From contig NZ_JAHXGQ010000006.1 of assembly GCF_019375475.1 (NCBI RefSeq), positions 372,001-436,000 on the forward strand: a stretch of DNA of 64,000 nt. The letters are read 5' to 3'. A model generated the notes under the pieces. The model saw only the letters and a program-made list of their open reading frames with translations, ran no database searches and was not told the origin of the DNA. Of this stretch, positions 32,942 to 41,794 are shown in pieces (the stretch's first letter is position 1; every line of letters begins with the position of its first letter). Source of the DNA: Saccharothrix obliqua. GTDB taxonomy: Bacteria > Actinomycetota > Actinomycetes > Mycobacteriales > Pseudonocardiaceae. Made by a program: the position numbers and the translations under genes.

Positions 32942-33531
32942 GCCGCGCGGCGCGGTGGGCGGTCGTGGTGCTCGTGCTGGCCGTGGCCGGCGTGGTGGCC
33001 GTGTGGCCGCGAACGGGGGACCAGACGTCGCCCGGCGGCGCGACGAGCGCGGGGCGGCCCGCGCCCGACCTCGGGCGGCTGCGGGAGCGGGCGGCGCTGG
33101 ACGCGTGCCCCGCGGGTGCGGGCGGACCGGCCGAGCTGCGCGGCGTGCGCGTGACGTGCCTCGGCGACGGGTCCGCCGTGGACGCCGCGGCCACCGTGCC
33201 CGGCCCGGCGCTGGTGAACTTCTGGGCCACCTGGTGCCTGCCCTGCCAGGACGAGCTGAGGGTGCTGGAGGAGTACGCCCGGCAACCCGGCGCGGTGCCG
33301 GTGGTGACCGTGCTGGTGAGCAGCAAGGAGGGGGACGGGCTGGAGCTGCTGGCGAAGCTCGGCGTCCACCTGCCCACCGTGTTCAGCGAACCCGACGCGG
33401 TGCGCGTGGCCGTCCGCACGCCGCCCCGGGTGCCGGTCAGCTACGTGGTCGACGCGGGCGGTTCGTTGCGCGAGGTGACCTCCCCGATCGTCTTCGACCG
33501 CGTCGAGCAGGTGCGCGAGGTGGTGGGATGA
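32938..33531 (+). CDS. Thioredoxin-like (TlpA/ResA) membrane-anchored protein
   Basis: 197 residues. An N-terminal TM (about 6-24) anchors an extracytoplasmic thioredoxin domain with active site WCLPC in [13 protein letters not shown] and a cis-Pro segment [12 protein letters not shown]. Two more cysteines (ALDACPAG and RVTCLGDG) could form a structural disulfide. It matches M. tuberculosis Rv3673c. Its role is likely thiol-disulfide exchange outside the membrane. GTGA overlap upstream, ATGA overlap downstream. Confidence 0.9.
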   Translation: MSRAARWAVVVLVLAVAGVVAVWPRTGDQTSPGGATSAGRPAPDLGRLRERAALDACPAGAGGPAELRGVRVTCLGDGSAVDAAATVPGPALVNFWATWCLPCQDELRVLEEYARQPGAVPVVTVLVSSKEGDGLELLAKLGVHLPTVFSEPDAVRVAVRTPPRVPVSYVVDAGGSLREVTSPIVFDRVEQVREVVG

Positions 33532-34190
33532 CCGCGCTGGTCGGTCCGGACGACGTGCCGGAGTGGATGGCCGGGCTGGTGCGGGCGACGGCCGAGGTGG
33601 ACGCCCGCGCGTTCAGCCGGGTCTCGCCGCCGCCCGCCGGCGGTGGCCGCGCCGCGGCCGTGCTGATGTTGTTCGGCGAGGGCCGCGACGGTCCGGACGT
33701 GTTGTTGCTGCGCCGCGCGGACACCCTCGGGTCGCACCCCGGCCAGGTGGCGTTCCCGGGCGGCGCGGCCGACCCGACCGACGACGGGCCCGTGGACACG
33801 GCGCTGCGCGAGGCGTACGAGGAGACCGGCGTGCTGCGGTCCGGCGTGCGGCCGGTCGCGACGCTGCCCGAGCTGTACGTGCCGGTGTCGAAGTTCGTGG
33901 TCACGCCGGTGCTCGCGCACTGGGACCGGCCGACACCGGTCGCGGCGGTCGACCCGGCCGAGACGGCGGCCGTCGCGCGGGTGCCGATCGCGCACCTGGC
34001 CGACCCCGCCAACCGGTTCCGGGTGACCCACCCGTCGGGGTTCACCGGCCCGGCGTTCAGCGCGCCTGGCATGTTGGTGTGGGGTTTCACGGCGGGCCTG
34101 CTCAGCGGGTTGCTGGAGCTGGGCGGTTGGGCCCGGCCGTGGGACCAGTCCGACGTGCGCGACCTGGAGCCGGCGTTGCGCGCCACGTGA
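33528..34190 (+). CDS. NUDIX hydrolase, CoA pyrophosphatase type
   Basis: 220 residues. The NuCoA signature LLLRRADTLGSHPGQVAFPGG precedes the Nudix box, which reads GGAADPTDDGP...ALREAYEETGV: the first conserved Glu of GX5E is replaced (T/D at that place), while REAYEE is intact. It likely hydrolyses CoA or acyl-CoA to 4'-phosphopantetheine and 3',5'-ADP. It matches M. tuberculosis Rv3672c. Third gene of the nth operon, directly before marP. Confidence 0.9.
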   Translation: MTALVGPDDVPEWMAGLVRATAEVDARAFSRVSPPPAGGGRAAAVLMLFGEGRDGPDVLLLRRADTLGSHPGQVAFPGGAADPTDDGPVDTALREAYEETGVLRSGVRPVATLPELYVPVSKFVVTPVLAHWDRPTPVAAVDPAETAAVARVPIAHLADPANRFRVTHPSGFTGPAFSAPGMLVWGFTAGLLSGLLELGGWARPWDQSDVRDLEPALRAT

Positions 34191-34206
34191 TGGAGGGTTG
34201 GGCTGC

Positions 34207-35394
34207 GTGAACTGGGTTGACCTGCTTGTCCTCGCGCTGGCCGCCTTCGCCGCGGTCTCCGGCGCCCGGCAGGGTGTGGTCGTCGCGCTGCCCGCGTTCG
34301 TCGGCGTGCTGATCGGGCTGGTGCTGGGCACCCAGCTCGCGCCGCTCGTGGTGGCACGGGTGGACCACGTCGTGACGAAGGTCGTGTTCGCGGTCGGCAT
34401 CGTGGTGTTGCTGGTCGCGCTCGGCGAGACGGTCGGCGTGTACTTCGGCAGGCTCATCAAGTCCAAGATCAGGTCCAGCCCGCTGCGCGGCGCGGACAAC
34501 GCGCTCGGCGCGATCGTGCAGGGCGCGGTGGTGTTCGTGGTGGCGTGGATGATCGCGCTGCCGCTGACCGTGGTCGCGGGCCTGCCGTCGCTGGCCAAGG
34601 CGCTCAACCAGTCGCTGATCCTGTCCACCGTGGACGGCACCATGCCGCAGGCGGCGCGGACGCTGTCGCAGGACCTCCAGAGCCTGTTCGACGTGTCGGG
34701 CTTCCCGGCGGCGATGGACCCGTTCAACCGGACGCCGCTCAAGGAGGTCGGGCCGCCCGACCCGGCGCTGTCGGCCAACCCGGTCGTGCAGAAGCTGCGG
34801 CCGTCGGTGCTGAAGGTGCGCGGGCGCGCGCCGTCCTGCTCGCGGGCCTTGGAGGGCACCGGTTTCGTCGTCGCGCACGAGCGCGTGATGACCAACGCGC
34901 ACGTCGTCGCGGGCACCACCGAGGTGGTCGTTGAGGTCGGGCGGGGCCAGTTCGACGCGACCGTGGTGCACTACGACGCGCAGACCGACCTGGCGGTGCT
35001 GGCCGTGCCGGACCTCAACGCCGAGCCCCTGGAGTTCCGGACCGACGAGGTGAAGCAGGGCGAGGACGGCATCGTCCTCGGCTACCCGCTGGACGGTCCG
35101 TACACGGCGTCCGAGGCGCGGGTGCGGGAACGCCTCCCGGTGCTGCGCGGACCGGACATCTACGACGCGTCGACCGTGACGCGCGACGTCTACACCGTGC
35201 GGGCGAAGGTGCGCAGCGGCAACTCCGGCGGCCCGCTGGTCGACCCGCAGGGCCGCGTGATGGGTGTCGTGTTCGGCGCGGCCGTGGACGACCAGGAGAC
35301 CGGTTTCGTGCTGACCGCCCAGGAGGTCGCGGAGGAGGTGGCGAACGCGCCCGGCATGGTGCGGCGCGCCTCCACCCAAACCTGCGCGTCCTGA
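34207..35394 (+). CDS. marP: MarP-family periplasmic serine protease
   Basis: 395 residues. Four N-terminal TM segments (CvpA-like, about 4-20, 26-48, 55-75, 100-125) anchor a trypsin-like protease domain. Catalytic triad: His232 (TNAHVV), Asp261 (TDLAVL), Ser340 (GNSGGP). Cys211 and Cys393 match the disulfide that stabilises mycobacterial MarP (Rv3671c), an acid-resistance protease. GTG 34207 is chosen with GGAGGG 9 nt upstream; TTG 34198 would touch the ribosome site. Last gene of the operon. Confidence 0.95.
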   Translation: MNWVDLLVLALAAFAAVSGARQGVVVALPAFVGVLIGLVLGTQLAPLVVARVDHVVTKVVFAVGIVVLLVALGETVGVYFGRLIKSKIRSSPLRGADNALGAIVQGAVVFVVAWMIALPLTVVAGLPSLAKALNQSLILSTVDGTMPQAARTLSQDLQSLFDVSGFPAAMDPFNRTPLKEVGPPDPALSANPVVQKLRPSVLKVRGRAPSCSRALEGTGFVVAHERVMTNAHVVAGTTEVVVEVGRGQFDATVVHYDAQTDLAVLAVPDLNAEPLEFRTDEVKQGEDGIVLGYPLDGPYTASEARVRERLPVLRGPDIYDASTVTRDVYTVRAKVRSGNSGGPLVDPQGRVMGVVFGAAVDDQETGFVLTAQEVAEEVANAPGMVRRASTQTCAS

Positions 35395-35431
35395 TCACCG
35401 GATCTCCACATCCGGCTGGTTGCCTGGCCGC

Positions 35432-36193
35432 GTGGACGCGATCAGGTACCTGGACGCGGTGGCCGCCCAAGCCGCCACGCGTGCCTACAAGAGCAGGTTG
35501 TTGAGCGTGCTGGACCCGGAGCGCAGGCACACCGTGCTGGACGTCGGCTGCGGCCCCGGCACCGACCTGCCCGACCTCGCCGAGACCGGCGCGGAGTGGG
35601 TGATCGGCGTGGACGCCGACCCGCTGATGGTCGCCGAGGCGCGGCGGCGCGCGGAGGAGTACCCGGCGGTGTCCGTGCACGTCGGCGACGCCCGCCACCT
35701 GCCGCTGGCGGACTCGATGGTGGACCGGGCGCGGCTGGACCGGGTGCTGCACCAGGTGCCGGAGCCGGAGCGGGCGCTGGCCGAGCTGCGGCGGGTGCTG
35801 CGGCCCGACGGGATCGCCGTGGTGGCGCAGCCGGACTGGGACAGCATCACCGTCGACCCCGGCGACGACGCGGTGAACCGGGCCGTGCGCGACCACGTGT
35901 GCGCCGCCATGCCCGGCGCGACCACCGGTCGGCGGGTCGCCCGGCTGGCGGAGCGGGCGGGTTTCGAGGTGGTGCTCGACGCCACCGCGCCCGTGCTGCG
36001 TGACTTCGGCGTGGCCGACGAGGTGCTGGGCCTGAGCCGCAACGCGGAACGGGCCGTGCGTGCCGGGCGGCTGGCCGCCGACCGCGCCGCCGAGTGGTTG
36101 GCCGAGCTGCGCTCGGGGCCGTTCCTGGCGACGTTCGTGCTGTTCACGGCCGTGCTGCGGCCCGCGGTCAGCTCTGCCGCAGGAACTCGGTGA
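35432..36193 (+). CDS. Class I SAM-dependent methyltransferase
   Basis: 253 residues. Motif I VLDVGCGPGTDLPDLAE (about 35-51), motif II VIGVDADPLM, motif for acidic D GDARHLPLADS, and motif IV DRARLDRVLHQVPEPERAL, like UbiE-type enzymes. Start GTG 35432 is preferred over TTG 35420. It is not in the nth-marP overlap chain (37-bp gap). It overlaps the convergent hydrolase gene by 26 bp. Substrate unknown. Confidence 0.85.
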   Translation: MDAIRYLDAVAAQAATRAYKSRLLSVLDPERRHTVLDVGCGPGTDLPDLAETGAEWVIGVDADPLMVAEARRRAEEYPAVSVHVGDARHLPLADSMVDRARLDRVLHQVPEPERALAELRRVLRPDGIAVVAQPDWDSITVDPGDDAVNRAVRDHVCAAMPGATTGRRVARLAERAGFEVVLDATAPVLRDFGVADEVLGLSRNAERAVRAGRLAADRAAEWLAELRSGPFLATFVLFTAVLRPAVSSAAGTR

Positions 36194-37091
36194 TCAACCG
36201 GCCCGTGGTGTGCGGCGCCTCCTGGTGCGGGAAGTGCCCCACCTCGGGCAGGCAGCGGTACCGGGAGCGCGGCCCGACCCACTGACCGGAGTCGGCGGCG
36301 GTGCTCTCCAGCATCACCGGGTCCAGCGCGCCGTGCAGTTGCAGCACGGGCATCTCCAGGCGGCGGTCCACGGCCTCGACGAACCGGCGGCCGTCGTGAC
36401 GCAGCTGCGAGCGCACGGCCCACCGGTGGTACTCCATCGCCGAGTGGGCCACGCCCGGCACGAGCACCGCCTCCCGGTTGCGGCGCAGCACCTCGTCGTA
36501 CTCCGGTGAGACCGTCCACTTGGGACCGGCCCACGCGGTGATCAGCCGGGCCACCTCCGCGCCGCCGTCCGCGGTGAGCCTGCGTTCCGGCCACACCGGC
36601 AGCTGGTAGCGGAACACGTGCGCGCTCGCCCGGCCCTGCCGCCGCGGGTGGCGGCGGATGGCGCGGCGCAGCGCGAGCGGGTGCGGCGCGGACACCGCCG
36701 TGACGGTGTGCACCAGCCGCGGGTGCATGGCGGCGACCGTCCACGCGAGCAGGCCGCCCCAGGCGTGGCCGACGATGTGCGCGCGGGCCGCGCCGAGTGC
36801 CTTCACCAGGCCCGCGACGTCACCCGCCAGCGTGAAGCCGTCGTAGCCGCGCGGTGGTTTGTCCGAGTCGCCGTAACCACGCAGGTCCACCGCGACGGCG
36901 CGGAACCCGGCGTCGGCGAGCGCCACCACCTGGTGCCGCCACGACCACCAGAACTCCGGGAAGCCGTGCAGCATGAGCACCAGCGGGCCGTCACCGAGTT
37001 CCGCCACGTGCAACCGGATGCCGTTGGCCGAGACGTCCCGGTGCGCCCAGGGGCCGGGCACCCGGGCGGTGTACGGGTCCGGCGGTGACAT
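36168..37091 (-). CDS. ephE: Alpha/beta hydrolase, epoxide-hydrolase-like (EphE position), nucleophile replaced
   Basis: 307 residues. Oxyanion motif HGFPEFWWSWRHQ (42-54) is that of epoxide hydrolases, and the C-terminal EVGHFPHQE holds the histidine. The nucleophile elbow, GHDWGG in active enzymes, is GHAWGG: Ala110 replaces Asp (GCC versus GAC). It may be catalytically inactive or use another mechanism. M. tuberculosis has ephE (Rv3670) at this place beside marP; symbol by synteny only. ATG 37091. It is co-directional with the holin-like gene (8-bp gap). Confidence 0.82.
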   Translation of the reverse strand: MSPPDPYTARVPGPWAHRDVSANGIRLHVAELGDGPLVLMLHGFPEFWWSWRHQVVALADAGFRAVAVDLRGYGDSDKPPRGYDGFTLAGDVAGLVKALGAARAHIVGHAWGGLLAWTVAAMHPRLVHTVTAVSAPHPLALRRAIRRHPRRQGRASAHVFRYQLPVWPERRLTADGGAEVARLITAWAGPKWTVSPEYDEVLRRNREAVLVPGVAHSAMEYHRWAVRSQLRHDGRRFVEAVDRRLEMPVLQLHGALDPVMLESTAADSGQWVGPRSRYRCLPEVGHFPHQEAPHTTGRLITEFLRQS

Positions 37092-37099
37092 GACGTGGT

Positions 37100-37579
37100 T
37101 CAGGACTCCGCGCCGCGGTGGGTGAGCGCCGCGACGGTGCCCTTGGCGGATTCGATGGTGCGCACCGGCGCCCGCAGCTTCTTGAGCTTGCGGTAGCCGA
37201 GCAGCGCGAACCCGGCGGTGGTCAGCAGCATCACGCCGAACACGATCAGGAACGCCGCCCAGCGCGGCAGCCACTCGGCCAGGAGTTCGGCGCCGAAGAA
37301 GAAGAAGAAAAAGGAGCTGAACAGCAGCACGGTCAACGCCACGATGAAGTAGACGCTGCCCTTGACCCCCTTCTTCACCTCCTGCGCGATCTCCGACTTG
37401 GCCAGTTCGACCTCTGCTCTGACCAGCGTGGACAGGTGGGTCGTCGCATCACGCACGAGCCCGCCGATGGACGTCTCCCCCGCGATCTTCTCCGCGCTCT
37501 CCGCGGTCAACGGGATCGACGGAACAGGTGGCAGCCCGCTGCCGTTGGTGTTCTCCCGAGCGCTGGTCACGCCGCTCAT
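37100..37579 (-). CDS. Phage-holin-family (Holin-X) membrane protein
   Basis: 159 residues: a cytoplasmic helix (about 30-70; IGGLVRDATTHLSTLVRAE VELAKSEIA) then two TMs (about 75-98 and 104-128) and a basic tail. Despite the name this is a common chromosomal family in actinobacteria (Rv3669 at this position), not a phage gene. TM1 contains six consecutive Phe encoded by a GAA/GAG-rich run on the plus strand. ATG 37579. Confidence 0.85.
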   Translation of the reverse strand: MSGVTSARENTNGSGLPPVPSIPLTAESAEKIAGETSIGGLVRDATTHLSTLVRAEVELAKSEIAQEVKKGVKGSVYFIVALTVLLFSSFFFFFFGAELLAEWLPRWAAFLIVFGVMLLTTAGFALLGYRKLKKLRAPVRTIESAKGTVAALTHRGAES

Positions 37580-37621
37580 CGTGCCATGCACGCGGCACGG
37601 GAGCCTCTCGACCGGCCCATT

Positions 37622-38854
37622 TCACGCGTCCTCGTCGGCGCGCTGGTGCACGCGGCTGCGCCGGACCAGCAGGACCGCCGCCAGCAGGGACGCGGTGAGC
37701 GAGGCCAGCAGCACGGCGGCTTTCGCCTGCTCGGCGGCCTGGCCGTCGAGCGCGAGGTCCGCGATCAGCAGGCTGACGGTGAACCCGACGCCGCCGAGCA
37801 TGGCCACCGCGACGATGTCACGCGGCCCCGCGCCGCTCGGCCACACCGCCGCCTTCAGCAGCACGGCCAACGCGGACGCGCCCACGATGCCGACCACCTT
37901 GCCGACCACCAGGCCGAGGACGACACCGACCGCGATCTTGTCCGAGAACAACGAGGAGAGCGTTTCCCCGTTCACCGGCACACCCGCCGCGAACAACGCG
38001 AACACCGGCACGGCGACACCGGCCGACCACGGCTGGAGCTTGTGCTCCAGGCGCAGCGCGGGCGCTTCGTTCTCGTAGGGGTCGCGTCGCACGCGGGTGA
38101 GCAACGCGAGCGCCACGCCCGCGATGGTGGCGTGGATGCCGGCACCGTGCACGGCGGCCCACGTGCCGACCGCGATCGGCACGTACAGCCAGGGCGTCGT
38201 CACCCGGCGGTGCTGGAGGTACGCGTACAGGGCGAGCAGTGCGACCGCGGCCAGCGCGGCGAGCGCGTTGAACCCGGTGGTGAACAGGATCGCGATGAGG
38301 GCGATGGCGCCCAGGTCGTCCACCACGGCCAGGCTGAGCAGGAACACCCGCAGGCTGCTCGGCAACCCGGACGCGGTGATCGCCAGCACGCCCAGCGCGA
38401 ACGCGATGTCGGTGGCCACCGGCACGGCCCACGCCCGCTCGATGCCGGGCTCGCCCCAGCCGACGCCGAGCGCGATCAGGGCGGGCACCACCATGCCGCC
38501 GACCGCCGCCACGACGGGCAGGGTGGCCGCCTTGAGGTTGTTCAGCTCGCCGATCACCAGCTCGCGCTTGAGTTCGAGCCCGGCGACGAAGAAGAAGACC
38601 GCGAGCAGGCCGTCCTTGGCCCAGTCGCCGACGCTGAGGTCCAGGCCCAGCGCCGACGGTCCGAACCGGAAGTCCCGCACCGCCGTGTACGAGTCGCCGA
38701 GCGGCGAGTTGGCCCAGATCAACGCGATCGCGGTGGCGACGAGCAGCACCGTGCCGCCGACCGTCTCGGTGCGCAGGTAGCGGGCGAACTCGGCGACGAC
38801 GTCGTTCTTGCGACGGCTCAAGGCGGTCTCCCGGGTGGGTCGGCTGTGGAACAT
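37622..38854 (-). CDS. nhaA: Na+/H+ antiporter NhaA
   Basis: 410 residues, 11-12 TMs. Family motifs FFFVAGLELKREL, VPVATDIAFALGVL (the ion-path Asp), and AVVDDLGAI with the paired Asp residues essential for transport. ATG 38854 is chosen; an open frame continues 26 codons upstream but reads through the acs terminator region. It exchanges external protons for internal sodium, raising sodium and alkali tolerance. Confidence 0.95.
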   Translation of the reverse strand: MFHSRPTRETALSRRKNDVVAEFARYLRTETVGGTVLLVATAIALIWANSPLGDSYTAVRDFRFGPSALGLDLSVGDWAKDGLLAVFFFVAGLELKRELVIGELNNLKAATLPVVAAVGGMVVPALIALGVGWGEPGIERAWAVPVATDIAFALGVLAITASGLPSSLRVFLLSLAVVDDLGAIALIAILFTTGFNALAALAAVALLALYAYLQHRRVTTPWLYVPIAVGTWAAVHGAGIHATIAGVALALLTRVRRDPYENEAPALRLEHKLQPWSAGVAVPVFALFAAGVPVNGETLSSLFSDKIAVGVVLGLVVGKVVGIVGASALAVLLKAAVWPSGAGPRDIVAVAMLGGVGFTVSLLIADLALDGQAAEQAKAAVLLASLTASLLAAVLLVRRSRVHQRADEDA

Positions 38855-38904
38855 CCTCGTGCCGACCAGACTTCCCGGCTCACCTGCGAGCCACTTTAAC
38901 GCAA

Positions 38905-38936
38905 CCGGGTGCCCTCCGCGGTGGAAGGGCACCCGG
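38905..38936 (-). terminator. Terminator of acs
   Basis: An 11-bp stem (38905-38915 with 38926-38936) immediately after the acs stop on the minus strand. Confidence 0.7.
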
Positions 38937-38945
38937 CGTGACCGC

Positions 38946-40931
38946 TCAGTCCTCGCCGGACCCCGTCTTCAGGCCCTTGGAGATCAGGTCCATGACGGAC
39001 GAGTCGGCGAGCGTCGTGACGTCACCGACCTGGCGGTTCTCCGCCACGTCGCGCAGCAGGCGGCGCATGATCTTGCCGGACCGGGTCTTCGGCAGCTCCG
39101 GCACGACCATGATCTGCCGCGGCTTCGCGATCGGGCCGATCTCCTTGGCCACGTGGTCGCGCAACGCCTTGATCGCCTCCGCGCCGGACGCCTCGTCGGC
39201 CACGCCGCCACGCAGGATGACGAACGCGACGATGCCCTGCCCGGTGGTCGGATCGGTCGCGCCGACGACCGCCGCCTCCGCCACCGTCGGGTGCGACACC
39301 AGCGCCGACTCGACCTCGGTGGTGGAGATCCGGTGGCCGGACACGTTCATCACGTCGTCCACCCGGCCGAGCAGCCAGATGTCGCCGTCGGCGTCGTACT
39401 TCGCGCCGTCGCCCGCGAAGTAGAAGCCCTGCTCGCCGAACCGCGACCAGTACGTGTCGCGGTAGCGCTGCTCGTCGCCCCAGATGCCGCGCAGCATCCC
39501 CGGCCACGGCTGGTCGAGCACCAGGTAGCCGCCACCGCCGGGACCGACCTCGACGCCCTGGTCGTCCACGACCTTCGCGCTGATGCCGGGCAGCGGGCGC
39601 TGCGCCGAACCGGGCTTGGTGGACGTCGCGCCGGGCAGCGGCGAGATCATGATGGAGCCGGTCTCGGTCTGCCACCACGTGTCGACGACCGGGGCCTTGC
39701 CCGCGCCGACGTGCTCGCGGTACCAGATCCACGCCTCGGGGTTGATCGGCTCGCCCACGCTGCCCAGCACGCGCAGCGACGACAGGTCGTACTTGGCGGG
39801 GATGTCCGCGCCCCACTTCATGAACGTGCGGATCAGCGTCGGCGCGGTGTAGTAGATCGAGACGCCGTACTTCTGGACGATCTCCCAGTGCCTGCCCTCG
39901 TGCGGGGTGTTCGGCGTGCCCTCGTAGACGACCTGCGTGACGCGGTTGGACAGCGGGCCGTACACGATGTAGCTGTGGCCGGTGACCCAGCCGATGTCGG
40001 CGGTGCACCAGTACACGTCGGTGTCCGGCTTGAGGTCGAACACGTTGTGGTGCGTGTACGACGCCTGGACCAGGTAGCCGCCGGACGTGTGCAGGATGCC
40101 CTTCGGGTTACCGGTGGTGCCGGACGTGTACAGGATGAACAGCGGGTGCTCGGAGTCGAACGCCTCGGGCGTGTGCTGGTCGGACTGGCGGTCGACCAGG
40201 TCGTGCCACCAGATGTCGCGGTCGTCGGTCCACGCGATCTCGGTGTCGGTGCGCTTGACGACCAGGACGTGCTCGACGCTCGCGGCGTTGGCGACGGCCT
40301 CGTCCACGGCGGGCTTGAGCGGCGCCGGCTTGCCGCGCCGGTACTGCCCGTCGGTGGTGATCACGAGCTTGGCCCGCGAGTCCTCGATGCGGGTGCGCAG
40401 CGCCTCGGCGGAGAAGCCGCCGAACACGACGCTGTGCAGGGCGCCCAGGCGGGCGCAGGCGAGCATGGAGAAGATCGCCTCGGGGACCATCGGCATGTAG
40501 ATGGCGACCCGGTCGTCCGCGCCGACACCCAGCTCGACCAGGGCGTTCGCCGTCCGGGAGACCTCGCGCTGTAGCTCGGCGTAGGTGATGGCGCGGCTGT
40601 CGCCGGGCTCGCCCTCCCAGTGGATGGCGACCTGGTCGCCGTGACCGGACTCGACGTGGCGGTCCACGCAGTTGTAGGCGACGTTGAGCTTGCCGCCGAC
40701 GAACCACTTGGCGAACGGGGCGTCCGACCAGTCCAGGACCCGGTCCCACCTGGTGTCCCAGGCCAGCCGCTCGGCCTGCTTCGCCCAGAACGCCTCGCGG
40801 TCGGCGTCCGCCTCGTCGTACAGGTCCGCGCCGGCGTTGGCCTGGGCGGCGAACTCCGGGCTGGGCGGGAACGTCCGGTTCTCGGTGAGGAGGTTGTCCA
40901 GGGCCGGTCCCTGGGCTTGCGGCTGGGTCAT
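38946..40931 (-). CDS. acs: Acetyl-CoA synthetase (AMP-forming)
   Basis: 661 residues, standard length. ATP motifs YTSGTTGNPKG (about 275-285), WWQTETG, and the C-terminal acetylatable lysine in PKTRSGKIMRRLLR (about residue 622), the target of protein acetyltransferases. It activates acetate via acetyl-AMP. AGGAGG precedes ATG 40931 by 9 nt. A 9-bp inverted repeat lies in the leader. In mycobacteria acs (Rv3667) is in the same neighbourhood. Confidence 0.97.
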   Translation of the reverse strand: MTQPQAQGPALDNLLTENRTFPPSPEFAAQANAGADLYDEADADREAFWAKQAERLAWDTRWDRVLDWSDAPFAKWFVGGKLNVAYNCVDRHVESGHGDQVAIHWEGEPGDSRAITYAELQREVSRTANALVELGVGADDRVAIYMPMVPEAIFSMLACARLGALHSVVFGGFSAEALRTRIEDSRAKLVITTDGQYRRGKPAPLKPAVDEAVANAASVEHVLVVKRTDTEIAWTDDRDIWWHDLVDRQSDQHTPEAFDSEHPLFILYTSGTTGNPKGILHTSGGYLVQASYTHHNVFDLKPDTDVYWCTADIGWVTGHSYIVYGPLSNRVTQVVYEGTPNTPHEGRHWEIVQKYGVSIYYTAPTLIRTFMKWGADIPAKYDLSSLRVLGSVGEPINPEAWIWYREHVGAGKAPVVDTWWQTETGSIMISPLPGATSTKPGSAQRPLPGISAKVVDDQGVEVGPGGGGYLVLDQPWPGMLRGIWGDEQRYRDTYWSRFGEQGFYFAGDGAKYDADGDIWLLGRVDDVMNVSGHRISTTEVESALVSHPTVAEAAVVGATDPTTGQGIVAFVILRGGVADEASGAEAIKALRDHVAKEIGPIAKPRQIMVVPELPKTRSGKIMRRLLRDVAENRQVGDVTTLADSSVMDLISKGLKTGSGED

Positions 40932-40955
40932 GGGGGAGGACCTCCTGAATCCGTG

Positions 40956-40998
40956 GGGTGCGCACCGACGGTAGTGCGATCCGGCTCACTGCGCACCC
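40956..40998. promoter_or_regulatory. Inverted repeat in the acs leader
   Basis: GGGTGCGCA (40956-40964) and TGCGCACCC (40990-40998), 25 nt apart, start 25 bp upstream of the acs ATG. Could be an operator pair or an RNA hairpin. Confidence 0.45.
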
Positions 40999-41133
40999 AA
41001 AAGGTTCAGACCAATTCAAGGCGGGTTCGAAACACGTCGTCCACTGTGTAACCCGTGCCGCCCCCGCCTGACCATGGGCATCCCGCTAAATGACACAACT
41101 ATTGCGACCAACGGCGGCTGTTCGTGAGGCAAC

Positions 41134-41703
41134 TCACGCCGTGAGCCGCGCCTTCGCCGCCGGCCACTCGGCCGCGGTCATGGAGTAGACGACGGTGTCC
41201 CGCAGCGTCCCGTCCGGTCGGACGCGGTGCACCCGGAGCACGCCCTCGCGGGTCGCGCCGAGCCGTTCGATGGCCCGCTGCGACCGCTCGTTGCGGATGT
41301 CGGTGTGCCAGCCGACGCGGTGCGCGCCCAGGTCCTCGAACGCCCGGGCGAGCAGCAGGCGCTTGGCGTCCCGGTTGAGCGCGGTGCGCTGCCACCGCGT
41401 GCCGATCCAGGTGTAGCCGATGTACAGGCCGCGGTGCTTCGGGTCGATCTCGTAGTACGACGTGGTGCCCGCGACCTCGCCGGTGGCCGGGTCGACCTGC
41501 GCCCACGCGCGGCGGCCGGGGTCGGCGAGCGCCTGTTCGACCAGCGCGCGGGACTCGTCGGCGTCACGTGGTTGACGCGTGCTGAGCCACGTCCAGATGT
41601 CCGGGTCCTTGCCCGCCTCCAGCAAGCCCTCGGCGTGCTCGGTGGAGAGCGGTTCGAGGCGGACGTGCTCACCGGTCAGGACGGGGCGGTCGTACCAGGT
41701 CAT
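41134..41703 (-). CDS. GNAT family N-acetyltransferase (RimJ/RimL type)
   Basis: 189 residues. Typical RimJ/L order: VRLEPLSTEHAEGLLEAG at the N-terminus, YIGYTWIGTRWQRTALNRDAK (acetyl-CoA binding region) in the middle, HTDIRNERSQRAIERLGATREG near the end. These enzymes acetylate protein N-termini, small amines or antibiotics; the target here is unknown. It stands alone between acs and the Fic-like gene, reading away from the latter. Confidence 0.9.
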   Translation of the reverse strand: MTWYDRPVLTGEHVRLEPLSTEHAEGLLEAGKDPDIWTWLSTRQPRDADESRALVEQALADPGRRAWAQVDPATGEVAGTTSYYEIDPKHRGLYIGYTWIGTRWQRTALNRDAKRLLLARAFEDLGAHRVGWHTDIRNERSQRAIERLGATREGVLRVHRVRPDGTLRDTVVYSMTAAEWPAAKARLTA

Positions 41704-41780
41704 ACTCCGACGGTAACCCGCCTAGTGGCTATGTTTAATGGCCAATTCCGGTTGGTTTTGAAGGGCCACTTACCGACGCG

Positions 41781-41786
41781 TAGTGT
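41781..41786 (+). promoter_or_regulatory. -10 box TAGTGT, leaderless start
   Basis: TAGTGT ends 8 nt before GTG 41795 of the Fic-like gene. Confidence 0.4.
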
Positions 41787-41794
41787 GCTCCGGT

